NCBI RefSeq assembly: GCF_010131535.1
Contig: NZ_WUBS01000001.1
Location: forward strand, 404,856-468,855
Source: Acerihabitans arboris
GTDB lineage: Bacteria; Pseudomonadota; Gammaproteobacteria; Enterobacterales; Enterobacteriaceae
Direction of reading: 5' to 3'
DNA: 64,000 nt
Shown here: positions 30,075 to 38,292 of the stretch, in pieces
Position numbering within the stretch: position 1 is the first letter of the stretch
How the letters are laid out: every line of letters begins with the position of its first letter
The notes under the pieces: generated by a model
Told to the model about the DNA's origin: nothing
The model's input: the letters and a program-made list of their open reading frames with translations, nothing else
Database searches by the model: none
Position numbers and translations under genes: made by a program

Positions 30075-31475
30075 ATGATAATGATATCCCGACATCCCGC
30101 CCTGAAGCTGCTGTCGTTGGCGCTGGCGTTGATCCTGGCCGGCTGCATGGTGGGACCGGATTACCGGCGTCCGGCAATGACGGTGCCGCTTGAGTTTAAA
30201 CAGGCGAAAGGCTGGACCCGCGCCGCGCCGCAGGATCGGGCCGGCAAGGGGGAATGGTGGGCGGTGTACCGAGATCCGACGCTCTCCGGCTTATTAAGCC
30301 AGGTACGGATTTCCAATCAGAACGTGGCGCAATATGAGGCCCTGTACCGGCAGGCACGGGCGCTGACCGCCGCCTCGCGCGCCAACCTATATCCGACGGT
30401 GAGCGGCACCGCCGGCACCACGCGCAGCGGCACCCGGGCTACGACGAGCAACACCCATGAGGCGCAGGTCAGCGCCAGCTGGGAGCTGGATCTGTGGGGA
30501 AAGCTGCGCCGCACGGTGGAGGAAAACCAGGCCAGCGCCCAGGCCAGCGCCGCCGAACTGGCTAATATCACCCTGAGCGCCCAGTCGGAGCTGGCGCAGG
30601 ATTATTTCCAACTGCGGGTGATGGACGAACAGATCACGCTCTATCAGGAAAGCGTCGAGGCCTACCAGCGCTACCTGACCGTTATCGAGAATAAATACCG
30701 CGCCGGCAGCGAGTCGCGGGGAACCCTGGCGCAGGCGCAAACCCAGCTGGAGAGCGCCCGTGCTTCCTCACTGGATTTACAATGGCAACGCGCGCAGCTT
30801 GAACACGCCATCGCGGTGTTGATAGGCCTGTCGCCGGCGCAGTTCAGCCTGCCGGCGGCCCGGCTGGCCGCCACGCTGCCGGCCATTCCGGTGGAATTGC
30901 CGTCGCGGCTATTGGAGCGCCGGCCGGATATTGCCTATGCCGAGCGTAATGTCGCCGCGGCCAACGCCGCTATCGGCGTGGCGCAGGCGGCCTATTATCC
31001 CGACCTGACCCTGAGCGCCAGCGGCGGTTTTGAAAGCTCGGCGCTGCATAACCTGATTTCCATGCCGAACCGGGTGTGGTCGCTCGGACCGGAGCTGAGC
31101 GGCACGTTGCTGGACTTCGGCGCCACCAAGGCGTCCGTTGAGCAGGCGCGCGCCGCCTACGACGCAAGCGTTGCCAGCTATCGCCAGGCCGTGCTGTCGG
31201 GGTTCGAGGAAGTGGAAAATTATCTGGTCGAACTGTCCACCCTGCAAGAGGAAACCGCCGCGGCGCAGCGCGCCGCCGAGTCCGCGCAGGAATCCGCGCG
31301 CGTCACGCTCAACCAGTACCGGGCCGGGATGATCGATTACCTGGACGTCGCCAGCACCCAGAATACCAGCCTGTCGCAACAGCAAAACCTGCTGTCGCTG
31401 CGCAGTACCCAATGGGCGGCCAGCGTACAGCTGATTGTCGCCCTCGGCGGCGGCTGGCATTACGACGGCCAATAA
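30075..31475 (+). CDS. NodT/OprM-type outer-membrane efflux lipoprotein
   Basis: Outer-membrane channel of the pump. The 466 residues begin with a lipoprotein signal whose lipobox LAGC places the lipidated Cys at residue 24, followed by MVGPDYRRP, the hallmark start of mature NodT/OprM proteins. Two repeated coiled-coil halves are visible (WELDLWGKLRRTVEENQASA and LLDFGATKASVEQARAAYD regions). It closes the mdtABC operon, giving a self-contained tripartite pump like Pseudomonas MuxABC-OpmB rather than relying on TolC. An in-frame ATG at 30081 is an alternative start. Confidence 0.9.
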   Translation: MIMISRHPALKLLSLALALILAGCMVGPDYRRPAMTVPLEFKQAKGWTRAAPQDRAGKGEWWAVYRDPTLSGLLSQVRISNQNVAQYEALYRQARALTAASRANLYPTVSGTAGTTRSGTRATTSNTHEAQVSASWELDLWGKLRRTVEENQASAQASAAELANITLSAQSELAQDYFQLRVMDEQITLYQESVEAYQRYLTVIENKYRAGSESRGTLAQAQTQLESARASSLDLQWQRAQLEHAIAVLIGLSPAQFSLPAARLAATLPAIPVELPSRLLERRPDIAYAERNVAAANAAIGVAQAAYYPDLTLSASGGFESSALHNLISMPNRVWSLGPELSGTLLDFGATKASVEQARAAYDASVASYRQAVLSGFEEVENYLVELSTLQEETAAAQRAAESAQESARVTLNQYRAGMIDYLDVASTQNTSLSQQQNLLSLRSTQWAASVQLIVALGGGWHYDGQ

Positions 31476-31523
31476 GGCAGGGCTACCGGCAACCGCCGCC
31501 GGGCGGGCGTGGCCCGTCCCCGC

Positions 31524-34454
31524 TTATGGCGCCGGTGCGGCTTGCGCGCGCTCCGTCAACGCGCGGGTCGATACCCAGACCCGACCCTGGCGAATCTCTG
31601 CCGGCCAGGCGCTGACCGACAGGCCGGCATCCTCCAGGCAGCAGCCGTCGCGCAGGCGGAAATGCTTTTTATACAACGGCGAAATCACCACCGCCTCGCC
31701 CTCCACGTCGCCCACCAGGCCGCGCGCCAGTACATTGGCGTCGCTGCCCGCCTCATGATTGGATAAGGCGAATACCCGGCCGTCCCCACCCGCCGCCCCC
31801 GCGGCCGGCGGCAGGTAAAACAGGGCAATCTGCCGCTGGCCCAACCGCGCGGCCATGCCGGCGTTGGCCGGGATATCCCCAAGTACGCAAACCGGCTGCC
31901 AGCTTTCCTGGCCGGCGCCGGACGCCAGGCTCGAGTCCGGCAACGGCCTTTCATCCGCCCTGGCAGGCCGGATCTGATGCCGCTGCGCCACCATGACCAC
32001 CGCTTCATCCGGTTGGGCGCTGTTAACAAATCCCCGGAACAGCGCCAGCCGATCCGCATCCGCCAGGGTGGTTCGCCATTCGCATTGGTAGCTTGCCACC
32101 ACCGCTTGCATTTCCTGTTCAAGCTCGGCGCAAATACCCAGTGAGTCATCCATAATCACCCGGCGCAGATATTCCACCCCGCCCTCCAGGTTATCCAGCC
32201 AGGTGCTGGTGCGCTGCAGGCGATCGGCGGTGCGGATATAAAACATCAGCAGGCGATCGACAAGGGCGATAAGCCGGTCGGCATCCAGATCGGTGGCGAA
32301 TAAATCCGCATGGCGCGGTTTCATGCCGCCATTGCCGCAAACGTAGAGATTCCAGCCTTTGTCGGTGGCGATGGCACCGATATCCTTGCCCTGCGCCTCC
32401 GCGCATTCGCGGGTGCAGCCTGAGACGCCCAGCTTGAATTTATGCGGGGTACGCAGGCCCTTGTAGCGATTTTCCAGCCTGACGGCCAGCCCCGTGGAGT
32501 CCTGTACCCCGAAGCGGCACCAGGTGGATCCGACGCAGGATTTTACCGTGCGCAGCGATTTGCCGTAGGCATGGCCGGTTTCAAAGCCGGCGTCCACCAG
32601 TTGCCGCCAGATTGCCGGCAGTTGTTCCATCCTGGCGCCGAACAAGGCGATGCGCTGCCCGCCGGTGACCTTGGTATATAAATTAAAACGGGCCGCCACC
32701 TGGCCGACGGCAATCAGCCCCGTAGGGGTCACCTCCCCGGCGGACATGCGCGGTACCACGGAATAAGTGCCGTCTTTCTGGATATTGGCAAAATAACGAT
32801 CGTTGGTATCCTGCAGCGGCAGATGTTCGGGTTGCAATAGATAGTCGTTCCAACAAGAAGCCAGCAGGGAACCGGCCAGCGGCTTGCAAACCTCACATCC
32901 CAGCCCCCTGCCGTATTGCGCCAGCAGCTGGCTAAAAGTGCGGATACGGTTGACGCGGATCAGGTGATAGAGTTCCTGGCGCGAATAGGCAAAGTGCCCG
33001 CACACGTCTTTTTTCACCTCCACGCCCCGTTGCGACAGCTCATACTCCATCACCTGCTTGAGCAACGGCACGCAGCCGCCGCAGCCGGTACCGGCCCGGG
33101 TACCGGCCTTGACCGCCGCCAGATCGCCCGCTCCCGCCGCCACCGCAGCGCGGATCTCCCCTTTGCTGACGTTATGGCACGAGCAAACCTGGGCGCTGTC
33201 CGGCAGGGAAGCCACGCCCGCCGCTTTCGGCGCGCCGCCCGCGCCGGCCGGCAGGATCAGGCTTTCCGGCCGTTCGGGCGGCGCCATATCATTGAGCATC
33301 ATCTGCTGCAGGATGCTGAACTCCGCGCTGTCGCCCACCAGTACCGCGCCCAGTAAACGTTGTTTATCGGCGGAGACCACGATTTTTTTATAAATCTGCC
33401 GCGGGCCGTCGGTCCAGGCATAACTTTGGCAGCCCGGAGTCGTCTCCTGGGCATCCCCAAGCGAGGCAACCTCCACCCCCAGCAGCTTCAGCCGGGTGCT
33501 GGTATCCGCCCCGCCAAATGCCGCCTCCTGCCCGGCCAGGCGCGACGCCAGCGTGCGCGCCATTTGATAACCGGGCGCCACCAGTCCATACAGCCTGTCG
33601 CGCCATGACGCGCACTCGCCGATAGCGAAAATAGCGGCATCCGAGGTCACGCAACCATCGTCGATAGCCACGCCCCCGCGCGCGCCTGACGTCAGTCCGC
33701 ACTCCCGCCCCAAGCGATCGGCGGGACGGATGCCGGCGGAAAACAAGACCAGATCGGTATCCAGATAACCGCCGTCGGTAAACTCCAACCGCAGGCCGTC
33801 TTGTCCGCTACGGGTGATGCGGCGGGTATTTTTCCCCGTGTGAACGCTTACCTGCAATGCTTCGATTTTCCGCCGCAGCATGGCCGCGCCGCCGTCATCG
33901 AGCTGTACCGCCATCAGACGCGGGGCGAACTCGACCACATGGGTTTCCAGCCCCAGCTGCCGCAGGGCATTGGCGGCTTCCAACCCCAGCAGGCCGCCGC
34001 CGAGCACCGCGCCGCGCCGCGAGTGCCGCGCCCGCGCGGCGATGGCGTCAAGGTCGTCCAGGGTGCGGTACGCCATACAGCCGGGAGAATCGCTGCCGGG
34101 GATCGGCGGCACAAAAGCATAGGATCCGGTGGCCAACACCAGCCGATCGTAGGGCGTTGTTCCGCCAAGGTTATCCGTCAGGCATTGCCGTTGACGATCG
34201 ATGGCGGTAACAGTCGTGGCGCAGCGTAATTCGATGCCATGCAGCGCAAAAAAACCGTCGGGCGCCAGCGTCAGCGACCCGGCGCTGCGCCCGGAAAAAT
34301 ACGCCGACAAATGCACCCTATCGTAAGCCGGGCGACGTTCGGCGCCGAAGACGATAATGCGGTAACGCCGGTGTAGCTCCCTCGCCACCAGCTGTTCCAG
34401 GAAATACTGGCCCACCATGCCGTGGCCGATCACAACTAATACAGGTTTGTTCAT
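31524..34454 (-). CDS. nasB: NasB-type assimilatory nitrite reductase, NirB-NirD fusion
   Basis: Reduces nitrite to ammonium with NAD(P)H. It has 976 residues in order: FAD/NAD-binding domain (1-~330, with the nucleotide motif VIGHGMVG at 8-15); a BFD-like [2Fe-2S] domain (~423-465, VCSCHNVS and GTGCGGC); a second BFD-like pair (GLGCEVC near 518); the sulfite/nitrite reductase core with sirohaem and [4Fe-4S] cysteines at ~640, 646, 680 and 684; and a C-terminal NirD-like domain (~866-965). The NirD part lacks Rieske ligands, as in E. coli NirD. No nitrate reductase or nitrate transporter gene lies beside it. It follows nasR on the same strand and converges on the efflux operon. Confidence 0.93.
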   Translation of the reverse strand: MNKPVLVVIGHGMVGQYFLEQLVARELHRRYRIIVFGAERRPAYDRVHLSAYFSGRSAGSLTLAPDGFFALHGIELRCATTVTAIDRQRQCLTDNLGGTTPYDRLVLATGSYAFVPPIPGSDSPGCMAYRTLDDLDAIAARARHSRRGAVLGGGLLGLEAANALRQLGLETHVVEFAPRLMAVQLDDGGAAMLRRKIEALQVSVHTGKNTRRITRSGQDGLRLEFTDGGYLDTDLVLFSAGIRPADRLGRECGLTSGARGGVAIDDGCVTSDAAIFAIGECASWRDRLYGLVAPGYQMARTLASRLAGQEAAFGGADTSTRLKLLGVEVASLGDAQETTPGCQSYAWTDGPRQIYKKIVVSADKQRLLGAVLVGDSAEFSILQQMMLNDMAPPERPESLILPAGAGGAPKAAGVASLPDSAQVCSCHNVSKGEIRAAVAAGAGDLAAVKAGTRAGTGCGGCVPLLKQVMEYELSQRGVEVKKDVCGHFAYSRQELYHLIRVNRIRTFSQLLAQYGRGLGCEVCKPLAGSLLASCWNDYLLQPEHLPLQDTNDRYFANIQKDGTYSVVPRMSAGEVTPTGLIAVGQVAARFNLYTKVTGGQRIALFGARMEQLPAIWRQLVDAGFETGHAYGKSLRTVKSCVGSTWCRFGVQDSTGLAVRLENRYKGLRTPHKFKLGVSGCTRECAEAQGKDIGAIATDKGWNLYVCGNGGMKPRHADLFATDLDADRLIALVDRLLMFYIRTADRLQRTSTWLDNLEGGVEYLRRVIMDDSLGICAELEQEMQAVVASYQCEWRTTLADADRLALFRGFVNSAQPDEAVVMVAQRHQIRPARADERPLPDSSLASGAGQESWQPVCVLGDIPANAGMAARLGQRQIALFYLPPAAGAAGGDGRVFALSNHEAGSDANVLARGLVGDVEGEAVVISPLYKKHFRLRDGCCLEDAGLSVSAWPAEIRQGRVWVSTRALTERAQAAPAP

Positions 34455-34472
34455 AAGAAAAAGTCCTTACAT

Positions 34473-34524
34473 AAAAAAAAGGCGTCCAAAAACATGCAAA
34501 AATTGCATGCCTTTGGACGCCTTT
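34473..34524 (-). terminator. Leader terminator (attenuator) just upstream of nasB
   Basis: Read on the minus strand, GGCGTCC and GGACGCC form the outer stem, an inner GCATGCAA/TTGCATG stem extends it, and a run of eight T follows. The hairpin ends about 18 bp before the nasB ATG, so by default it should stop transcription before the gene. It overlaps the second ANTAR-type hairpin at 34515-34528. Confidence 0.85.
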
Positions 34525-34560
34525 ATCCGTTAACCCGCGCTATGCCGCCATTGGCTTAGC
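34515..34560 (-). promoter_or_regulatory. Predicted ANTAR-binding dual-hairpin RNA in the nasB leader
   Basis: On the minus strand hairpin 1 (34539-34560) pairs GCTAAGCC with GGCATAGC (one A-A mismatch) around the six-base loop AATGGC. After a 10-base linker, hairpin 2 (34515-34528) pairs GGAT with GTCC around the loop AAAGGC. Both loops have A at position 1 and G at position 4, the known recognition rule for ANTAR proteins. Hairpin 2 uses the 5' arm of the terminator, so the two cannot form together. NasR, encoded just upstream, has an ANTAR domain. The folds are my reading and have not been computed. Confidence 0.7.
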
Positions 34561-34597
34561 CCGGTGTCATATGCTTATGTACGCCGCCGCCCCGTCG

Positions 34598-35881
34598 CTA
34601 TGGCCGGTCGGTTAGCACCTCTTCCACCGCCAGGATCGCGGCGGCCACCTCAACCAGCTTTTTATTTTGATTCATTGCCATACGCCGCAGGCAGTTATAC
34701 GCCTCTTCCTCACTTAACCGCCGATGTCGCATCAGCAACAGTTTGGCGTCATCGATTTGCCGCCTGTCATTAAGCGTGGCGCGCAGATGCGCCAGCTCCT
34801 CGGCCAGGTCCCGCACCCGGCGCGATTGTTGCCCGACGATAGATAACACCGAACGTCCCAGCCGCGGGCTAAGGCCGTTATTGCTTAGCGGCTCCGCGAC
34901 TTCACCCGGCCCGGCGGCGGCAACAAATACGCTATAATCCGCCGGTTCTCCCATCTGCCTCGTAAGCAGGGCTTCCAGCGCGGCATCGCCCGGCCGATCG
35001 CCGCCGTTGGCGTCTTCCGCGGTCCCGATGCCGGCCCGGCATATTTGCATCAGGAACGCCGCCAGTCCGTCCTCGACCCTCTTCATCAGGTCGATACGGC
35101 GGGTCGTCACCTCATACCAACGCAGGCTGCAATCCGTCACGGTGTTATCCGTAAGGGCGATCCGGCGCAGCCGCTCGACATCGGCGTCGCCGTCAATCGC
35201 CATCTCCCGCCAGCGCTGCAGATTAAGCGGATCGCTAAACTCGCTGAAGGTGGCAAAACAGCGTTCCTGGCCGTCGATCAGATCCAGCGACTGTTGACGG
35301 ACGGCGTCGCTAAACGCTCTTGAGGCAAAAGCCGCCGCCACCAGCGCCCGCTCCTGCCCCGCCAGCTCTTTGCCCTGCATAAAACTGAACATGGCAATCA
35401 GCGCCCTTGAAACGGCCGGCTCCGCCGCGGTATCCGCCGCCTCGAACACCAGCGCCAGCAGACTGCGCATCACCGCGTTAAATATTTCCGTCGCCTGTGA
35501 CGGGTTAATCTCGGCCTGCCGGATCTGACGGCGTAGCGCCGGCAAGCGTCCGAGCGCGAACAATACCGCGGCCGTGCGTCCGAGCCGCCGGCTGTCGGAC
35601 GCCGGCGGATTGGCTTCGTCCGCCCGGCCCAGCAGGCGCAGGACGTCGCGTTCGGCCGCGGCGGCATTACGCGCCGGTTTATCAAGCGCGTCGGCGTTTA
35701 ATCCGGAACACAGGTAAATATTGGCTACGCCGCGCTCGCGTTGCAGCATATGCACCAGTTGGCTGACAGCGCCCACCAGCTCGCCGGTTTGCAATAACCG
35801 TCGCAAAGCCGCGATCTCGCTTTGCCGCGAGGCCAGCAGGAATTGGATGGCAGTAGAAGTATCGGCAATTAATGGCTTCAT
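34598..35881 (-). CDS. nasR: NasR nitrate/nitrite-sensing antiterminator
   Basis: Senses nitrate or nitrite through a NIT domain and binds leader RNA through an ANTAR domain, preventing termination. The 427 residues match Klebsiella NasR in length class. The NIT helical region covers about 35-290 (LVHMLQRERGVANIYLCSG, then TDCSLRWYEVTTRRIDLMKR). The ANTAR domain occupies about 362-420, including the three-helix core ALLLMRHRRLSEEEAYNCLR-like segment. It is the first gene of a two-gene nasR-nasB arrangement, and its target is the leader between them. Confidence 0.92.
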   Translation of the reverse strand: MKPLIADTSTAIQFLLASRQSEIAALRRLLQTGELVGAVSQLVHMLQRERGVANIYLCSGLNADALDKPARNAAAAERDVLRLLGRADEANPPASDSRRLGRTAAVLFALGRLPALRRQIRQAEINPSQATEIFNAVMRSLLALVFEAADTAAEPAVSRALIAMFSFMQGKELAGQERALVAAAFASRAFSDAVRQQSLDLIDGQERCFATFSEFSDPLNLQRWREMAIDGDADVERLRRIALTDNTVTDCSLRWYEVTTRRIDLMKRVEDGLAAFLMQICRAGIGTAEDANGGDRPGDAALEALLTRQMGEPADYSVFVAAAGPGEVAEPLSNNGLSPRLGRSVLSIVGQQSRRVRDLAEELAHLRATLNDRRQIDDAKLLLMRHRRLSEEEAYNCLRRMAMNQNKKLVEVAAAILAVEEVLTDRP

Positions 35882-36008
35882 TTACGCAGTCCGGACTTAC
35901 CAATACGTTACCTGATAGAGGTCATATTACGGGCCGGCGAGCACCGGCGCCCTGCGCAGAATCAAATTACAGGCCGTCCGCCGATATTTGTCCGCCCGGC
36001 GCGGCCCG

Positions 36009-36677
36009 TCAAGCCAGTACCCCATTGCGGACGCCGGCCGCGCCGATGCGCGTTAAATTCGGCCATACCTTCATCAGCGTGGAAACAATGGTATCCAGAT
36101 CCTCGCGGGTGGCGCCGTCACGCGCCTGCACCGACATGCCCTGCAGGATACAGGTCAGGTATTTTGCCAGGGTGGGCACATGCGAGTCGGCGGACAGCTC
36201 TCCCTTGGCCTGGCGCGCGCGCAGGAAGTCCCCCAGCATATTTTCCTGGAAGTGATGGCGCGCGCGCAGCAGTTTCGCCACTTCATCGGATGAAGAAGAC
36301 AGCGCGGCGGAAGTACAGATGATAAAGCAGCCTGACGGCAGGTCTTTGTCGGTGTAAAGGGCCGCCGTATCGCGCATGAAATTTTCGGCCGCCTGCGCCA
36401 CCGTGCATTCCGGGTCGGCCAGCAACGCCTTGCCCCGTTCGGCGAATTTTGCCACGTAGCGTTCAGCCGCCGCGCGGAACAGGCCTTCTTTATTACCGAA
36501 CTCGCCGTAGAGCGTCGGCGCCTTGGCGCCGGTGGCTTCCACCAGATCGGTTAGCGAGGTCGCTTCGTAGCCGTGGCGCCAGAACAGTTCCAGCGCTTTG
36601 TCCAGCGCATCCTCGCGGTCGAACTGTTTTGGGCGTCCGCGTCCTTTCCGTATGGGCGCAACATGATCGGTATTCAT
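36009..36677 (-). CDS. TetR-family repressor, divergent from two DUF1471 genes
   Basis: A 222-residue regulator. The helix-turn-helix lies in residues ~20-65 (DALDKALELFWRHGYEATSL, then TGAKAPTLYGEFGNKEGLF), and the C-terminal ligand domain is of the AcrR-like class. I chose ATG 36677, which has an AGAGGA site upstream, over an upstream in-frame start that would add 24 residues. The divergent DUF1471 genes and the two copies of a palindrome in the shared control region suggest it represses both directions, as ComR does for bhsA in E. coli; orthology to ComR is not established. Confidence 0.85.
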   Translation of the reverse strand: MNTDHVAPIRKGRGRPKQFDREDALDKALELFWRHGYEATSLTDLVEATGAKAPTLYGEFGNKEGLFRAAAERYVAKFAERGKALLADPECTVAQAAENFMRDTAALYTDKDLPSGCFIICTSAALSSSSDEVAKLLRARHHFQENMLGDFLRARQAKGELSADSHVPTLAKYLTCILQGMSVQARDGATREDLDTIVSTLMKVWPNLTRIGAAGVRNGVLA

Positions 36678-36756
36678 AACATCCTCTCTTATCGCATTTT
36701 GCCTAACGTGTGCCGATTGCATAACGTCCTTGTGGATATCGGTCGGCATCTATATA

Positions 36757-36770
36757 ATTAACGATCATTA
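36757..36770. promoter_or_regulatory. Palindromic operator copy 1
   Basis: ATTAACGATCATTA contains the imperfect palindrome TAACGATCATTA. It lies 80 bp upstream of the TetR start. An identical 14 bp copy occurs at 36935-36948, so it is a likely site for autorepression. Confidence 0.6.
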
Positions 36771-36934
36771 CAAAAATTACAAGCACCTTATGTCACATTG
36801 CCCAAAGAAGGTTAAATTTTACGGGTCAAGCCCGTCTTGCCGTTCGATCCGCCACTGTCGACATGCGCATCCGGCGGCGGCCGCTAAAAATCAATTAAAA
36901 TAATCAGCCTAATTTACATAGGCTTGACTATTAT

Positions 36935-36948
36935 ATTAACGATCATTA
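36935..36948. promoter_or_regulatory. Palindromic operator copy 2 within a promoter
   Basis: The same 14 bases as at 36757-36770, between a TTGACT -35 element (36924-36929) and an AT-rich -10 region near 36947. A repressor bound here would block the promoter reading toward the two DUF1471 genes. The transcript would have a leader of about 100 bases. Confidence 0.62.
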
Positions 36949-37060
36949 AAAATTAAGTTGATCAACGGACTCAATGGGACTAGTATTAAGTTATCGAACG
37001 TTAACAAATAACGTTGCCCCACAAATCCTGCAACTATATAAAGAACAGAGAGAACAGATT

Positions 37061-37318
37061 ATGAAAAACCTAAAATATGCCATCGCCGCCATCGCCCTGA
37101 GTGCTGTCTCCTTCGGTAGCTTCGCCGCGGAACTGGTCACTTCCGCCCCTGCGGGCCAGCAACCGGCGGGTGTGATCAGCGCCACCGGCGGCAGCAACCT
37201 GTCTTCGCTGGAAAGCCAGCTGTCGGCCAAGGCCTCGGCCATCGGCGCCAAGTCTTATGTCATTACCTCCACCACCGGCCAGAATAACCTGCACGGCACC
37301 GCGGTAATTTACGAATAA
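37061..37318 (+). CDS. DUF1471 (YhcN/BhsA-like) small periplasmic protein, first copy
   Basis: An 85-residue exported protein with a signal peptide ending SFGSFA at about residue 22. The mature part has the family core ending SYVITSTTGQNNLHGTAVIYE, with the last residues shared by BhsA, McbA and YahO. Family members respond to copper, acid, peroxide or biofilm cues; no enzymatic role is known. I used ATG 37061, which has an AGAGAGAA site, because an upstream in-frame start lacks one and would spoil the signal peptide. It forms a unit with the second copy 12 bp downstream. Confidence 0.88.
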   Translation: MKNLKYAIAAIALSAVSFGSFAAELVTSAPAGQQPAGVISATGGSNLSSLESQLSAKASAIGAKSYVITSTTGQNNLHGTAVIYE

Positions 37319-37330
37319 GGATCGGGCATC

Positions 37331-37591
37331 ATGATGAAAAGAGCTAATCTTGTTATCGGTGCCCTCGCCCTAAGCGCAATCTCGTTCGGCAGCGTCGCTG
37401 CCGACGCGATCGATACCGCCCAATATGATTCCCATCAGGCGGTGTTGACCACCATCAGCGCCAGGACCGGGATGCCGCCGCTACCGGGCCATCACAGTGA
37501 AAGGGCGGTGCGCGATGATAACCGCGCCTACCCGATGACGTCGGTTTCCGGGCAGAATAATATGCACAATACGTCGGTTGTTTATGAATAG
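37331..37591 (+). CDS. DUF1471 (YhcN/BhsA-like) small periplasmic protein, second copy
   Basis: An 86-residue paralogue of the preceding gene, with a signal peptide ending GSVA near residue 23 and the same C-terminal pattern (MTSVSGQNNMHNTSVVYE). The middle is diverged and carries a HHSERAVRDDNR segment absent from the first copy. The pair is probably a tandem duplication that has since diverged. The two genes share the promoter and the TetR operators upstream; a terminator follows 55 bp downstream. Confidence 0.85.
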   Translation: MMKRANLVIGALALSAISFGSVAADAIDTAQYDSHQAVLTTISARTGMPPLPGHHSERAVRDDNRAYPMTSVSGQNNMHNTSVVYE

Positions 37592-37645
37592 TGCGTTATC
37601 GGCGAGCGACCTAACCCAACGCATAACCATTAATTATTTTACTGA

Positions 37646-37682
37646 AAGCGTTTGCGGAATTTAATCTCGCAAGCGCTTTTTT
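37646..37682 (+). terminator. Rho-independent terminator after the DUF1471 pair
   Basis: AGCGTTTGCG and CGCAAGCGCT pair with one G-U wobble around an 11-base loop, followed by TTTTTT. Confidence 0.85.
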
Positions 37683-37968
37683 ACGTGGTAACAAAATAAC
37701 ACTTTCTTTTATCTCGCCCGTCGGTATCCTGTGTCAGGAATAATCCTAATTCTGTTTTCCTGAAAAGAAAAAAATCGCATAAATAAGCTTTTTCCTATAT
37801 TAATTAACAAATTGGGCAATCTTTTTCCCGCCAAATTTACCGTTCTATTCAATAATCGCAAATAGAAACATCTGTGTTAAATATCTTTACGGTTGCGGCC
37901 GTTGACCCCCTTTCCCTAATGGATAATCATTTAACGGTAACGTAATTATTAATAAATGGAGCAAACCA
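37683..37968. other. AT-rich gene-free spacer
   Basis: Between the terminator and the small lipoprotein gene. No ORF is seen. It presumably carries the promoter of the lipoprotein gene, but no confident -35/-10 pair stands out. Confidence 0.4.
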
Positions 37969-38106
37969 ATGCGTCGCATTATGGCATTTGTCGGGATTAT
38001 TGTTCTTAGCGCCGCGCTTAGCGGTTGTCTGTGGCCACCCCCTTGGGGCGGTGGCGGCGGTGGCGGTGGCGGCGGCCATCACGGCGGCGGACCGGGCCGC
38101 GGCTAA
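37969..38106 (+). CDS. Small Gly-rich lipoprotein, 45 residues
   Basis: ATG 37969 opens a 45-residue frame with a TGGAGC ribosome site. A hydrophobic signal (IMAFVGIIVLSAALSGC) ends in the lipobox LSGC, predicting lipidation at Cys 20. The mature part is only WPPPWG followed by ten glycines, HH, and a short Gly/Pro/Arg tail. Small envelope lipoproteins with Trp/Pro then Gly/His-rich tails are found in other Enterobacterales but have no known function. A strong terminator directly after it supports a real single-gene transcript. Confidence 0.7.
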   Translation: MRRIMAFVGIIVLSAALSGCLWPPPWGGGGGGGGGGHHGGGPGRG

Positions 38107-38141
38107 GGTTAGCATACCTGAAGTCCAGGACCCATTGAGAG

Positions 38142-38194
38142 CTGCGCCCCAACCGTCAGGAACCTTCGCTGACGGTTGGCGGCGCAGTTTTTAT
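38142..38194 (+). terminator. Strong Rho-independent terminator
   Basis: CTGCGCC plus CCAACCGTCAG pairs with CTGACGGTTGG plus GGCGCAG, followed by TTTTTAT. The stem is long and nearly perfect. It ends the small lipoprotein transcript. Confidence 0.9.
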
Positions 38195-38292
38195 ATCTGC
38201 CGCAAAGATTATCCTTCATCCCCACTGTTGCAGTTATCCCTCAACCACGCCAGAATCGCTAGCAACCGCCTTCATGCTGAACAGGATGAGTT

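Noticed and set aside
34141..34454. Rieske iron-sulfur centre in NasB
   Set aside because: The NirD-like domain, at the protein's C-terminus, lacks the CxH and CxxH ligands; the electron path is through the BFD-like and sirohaem clusters instead.
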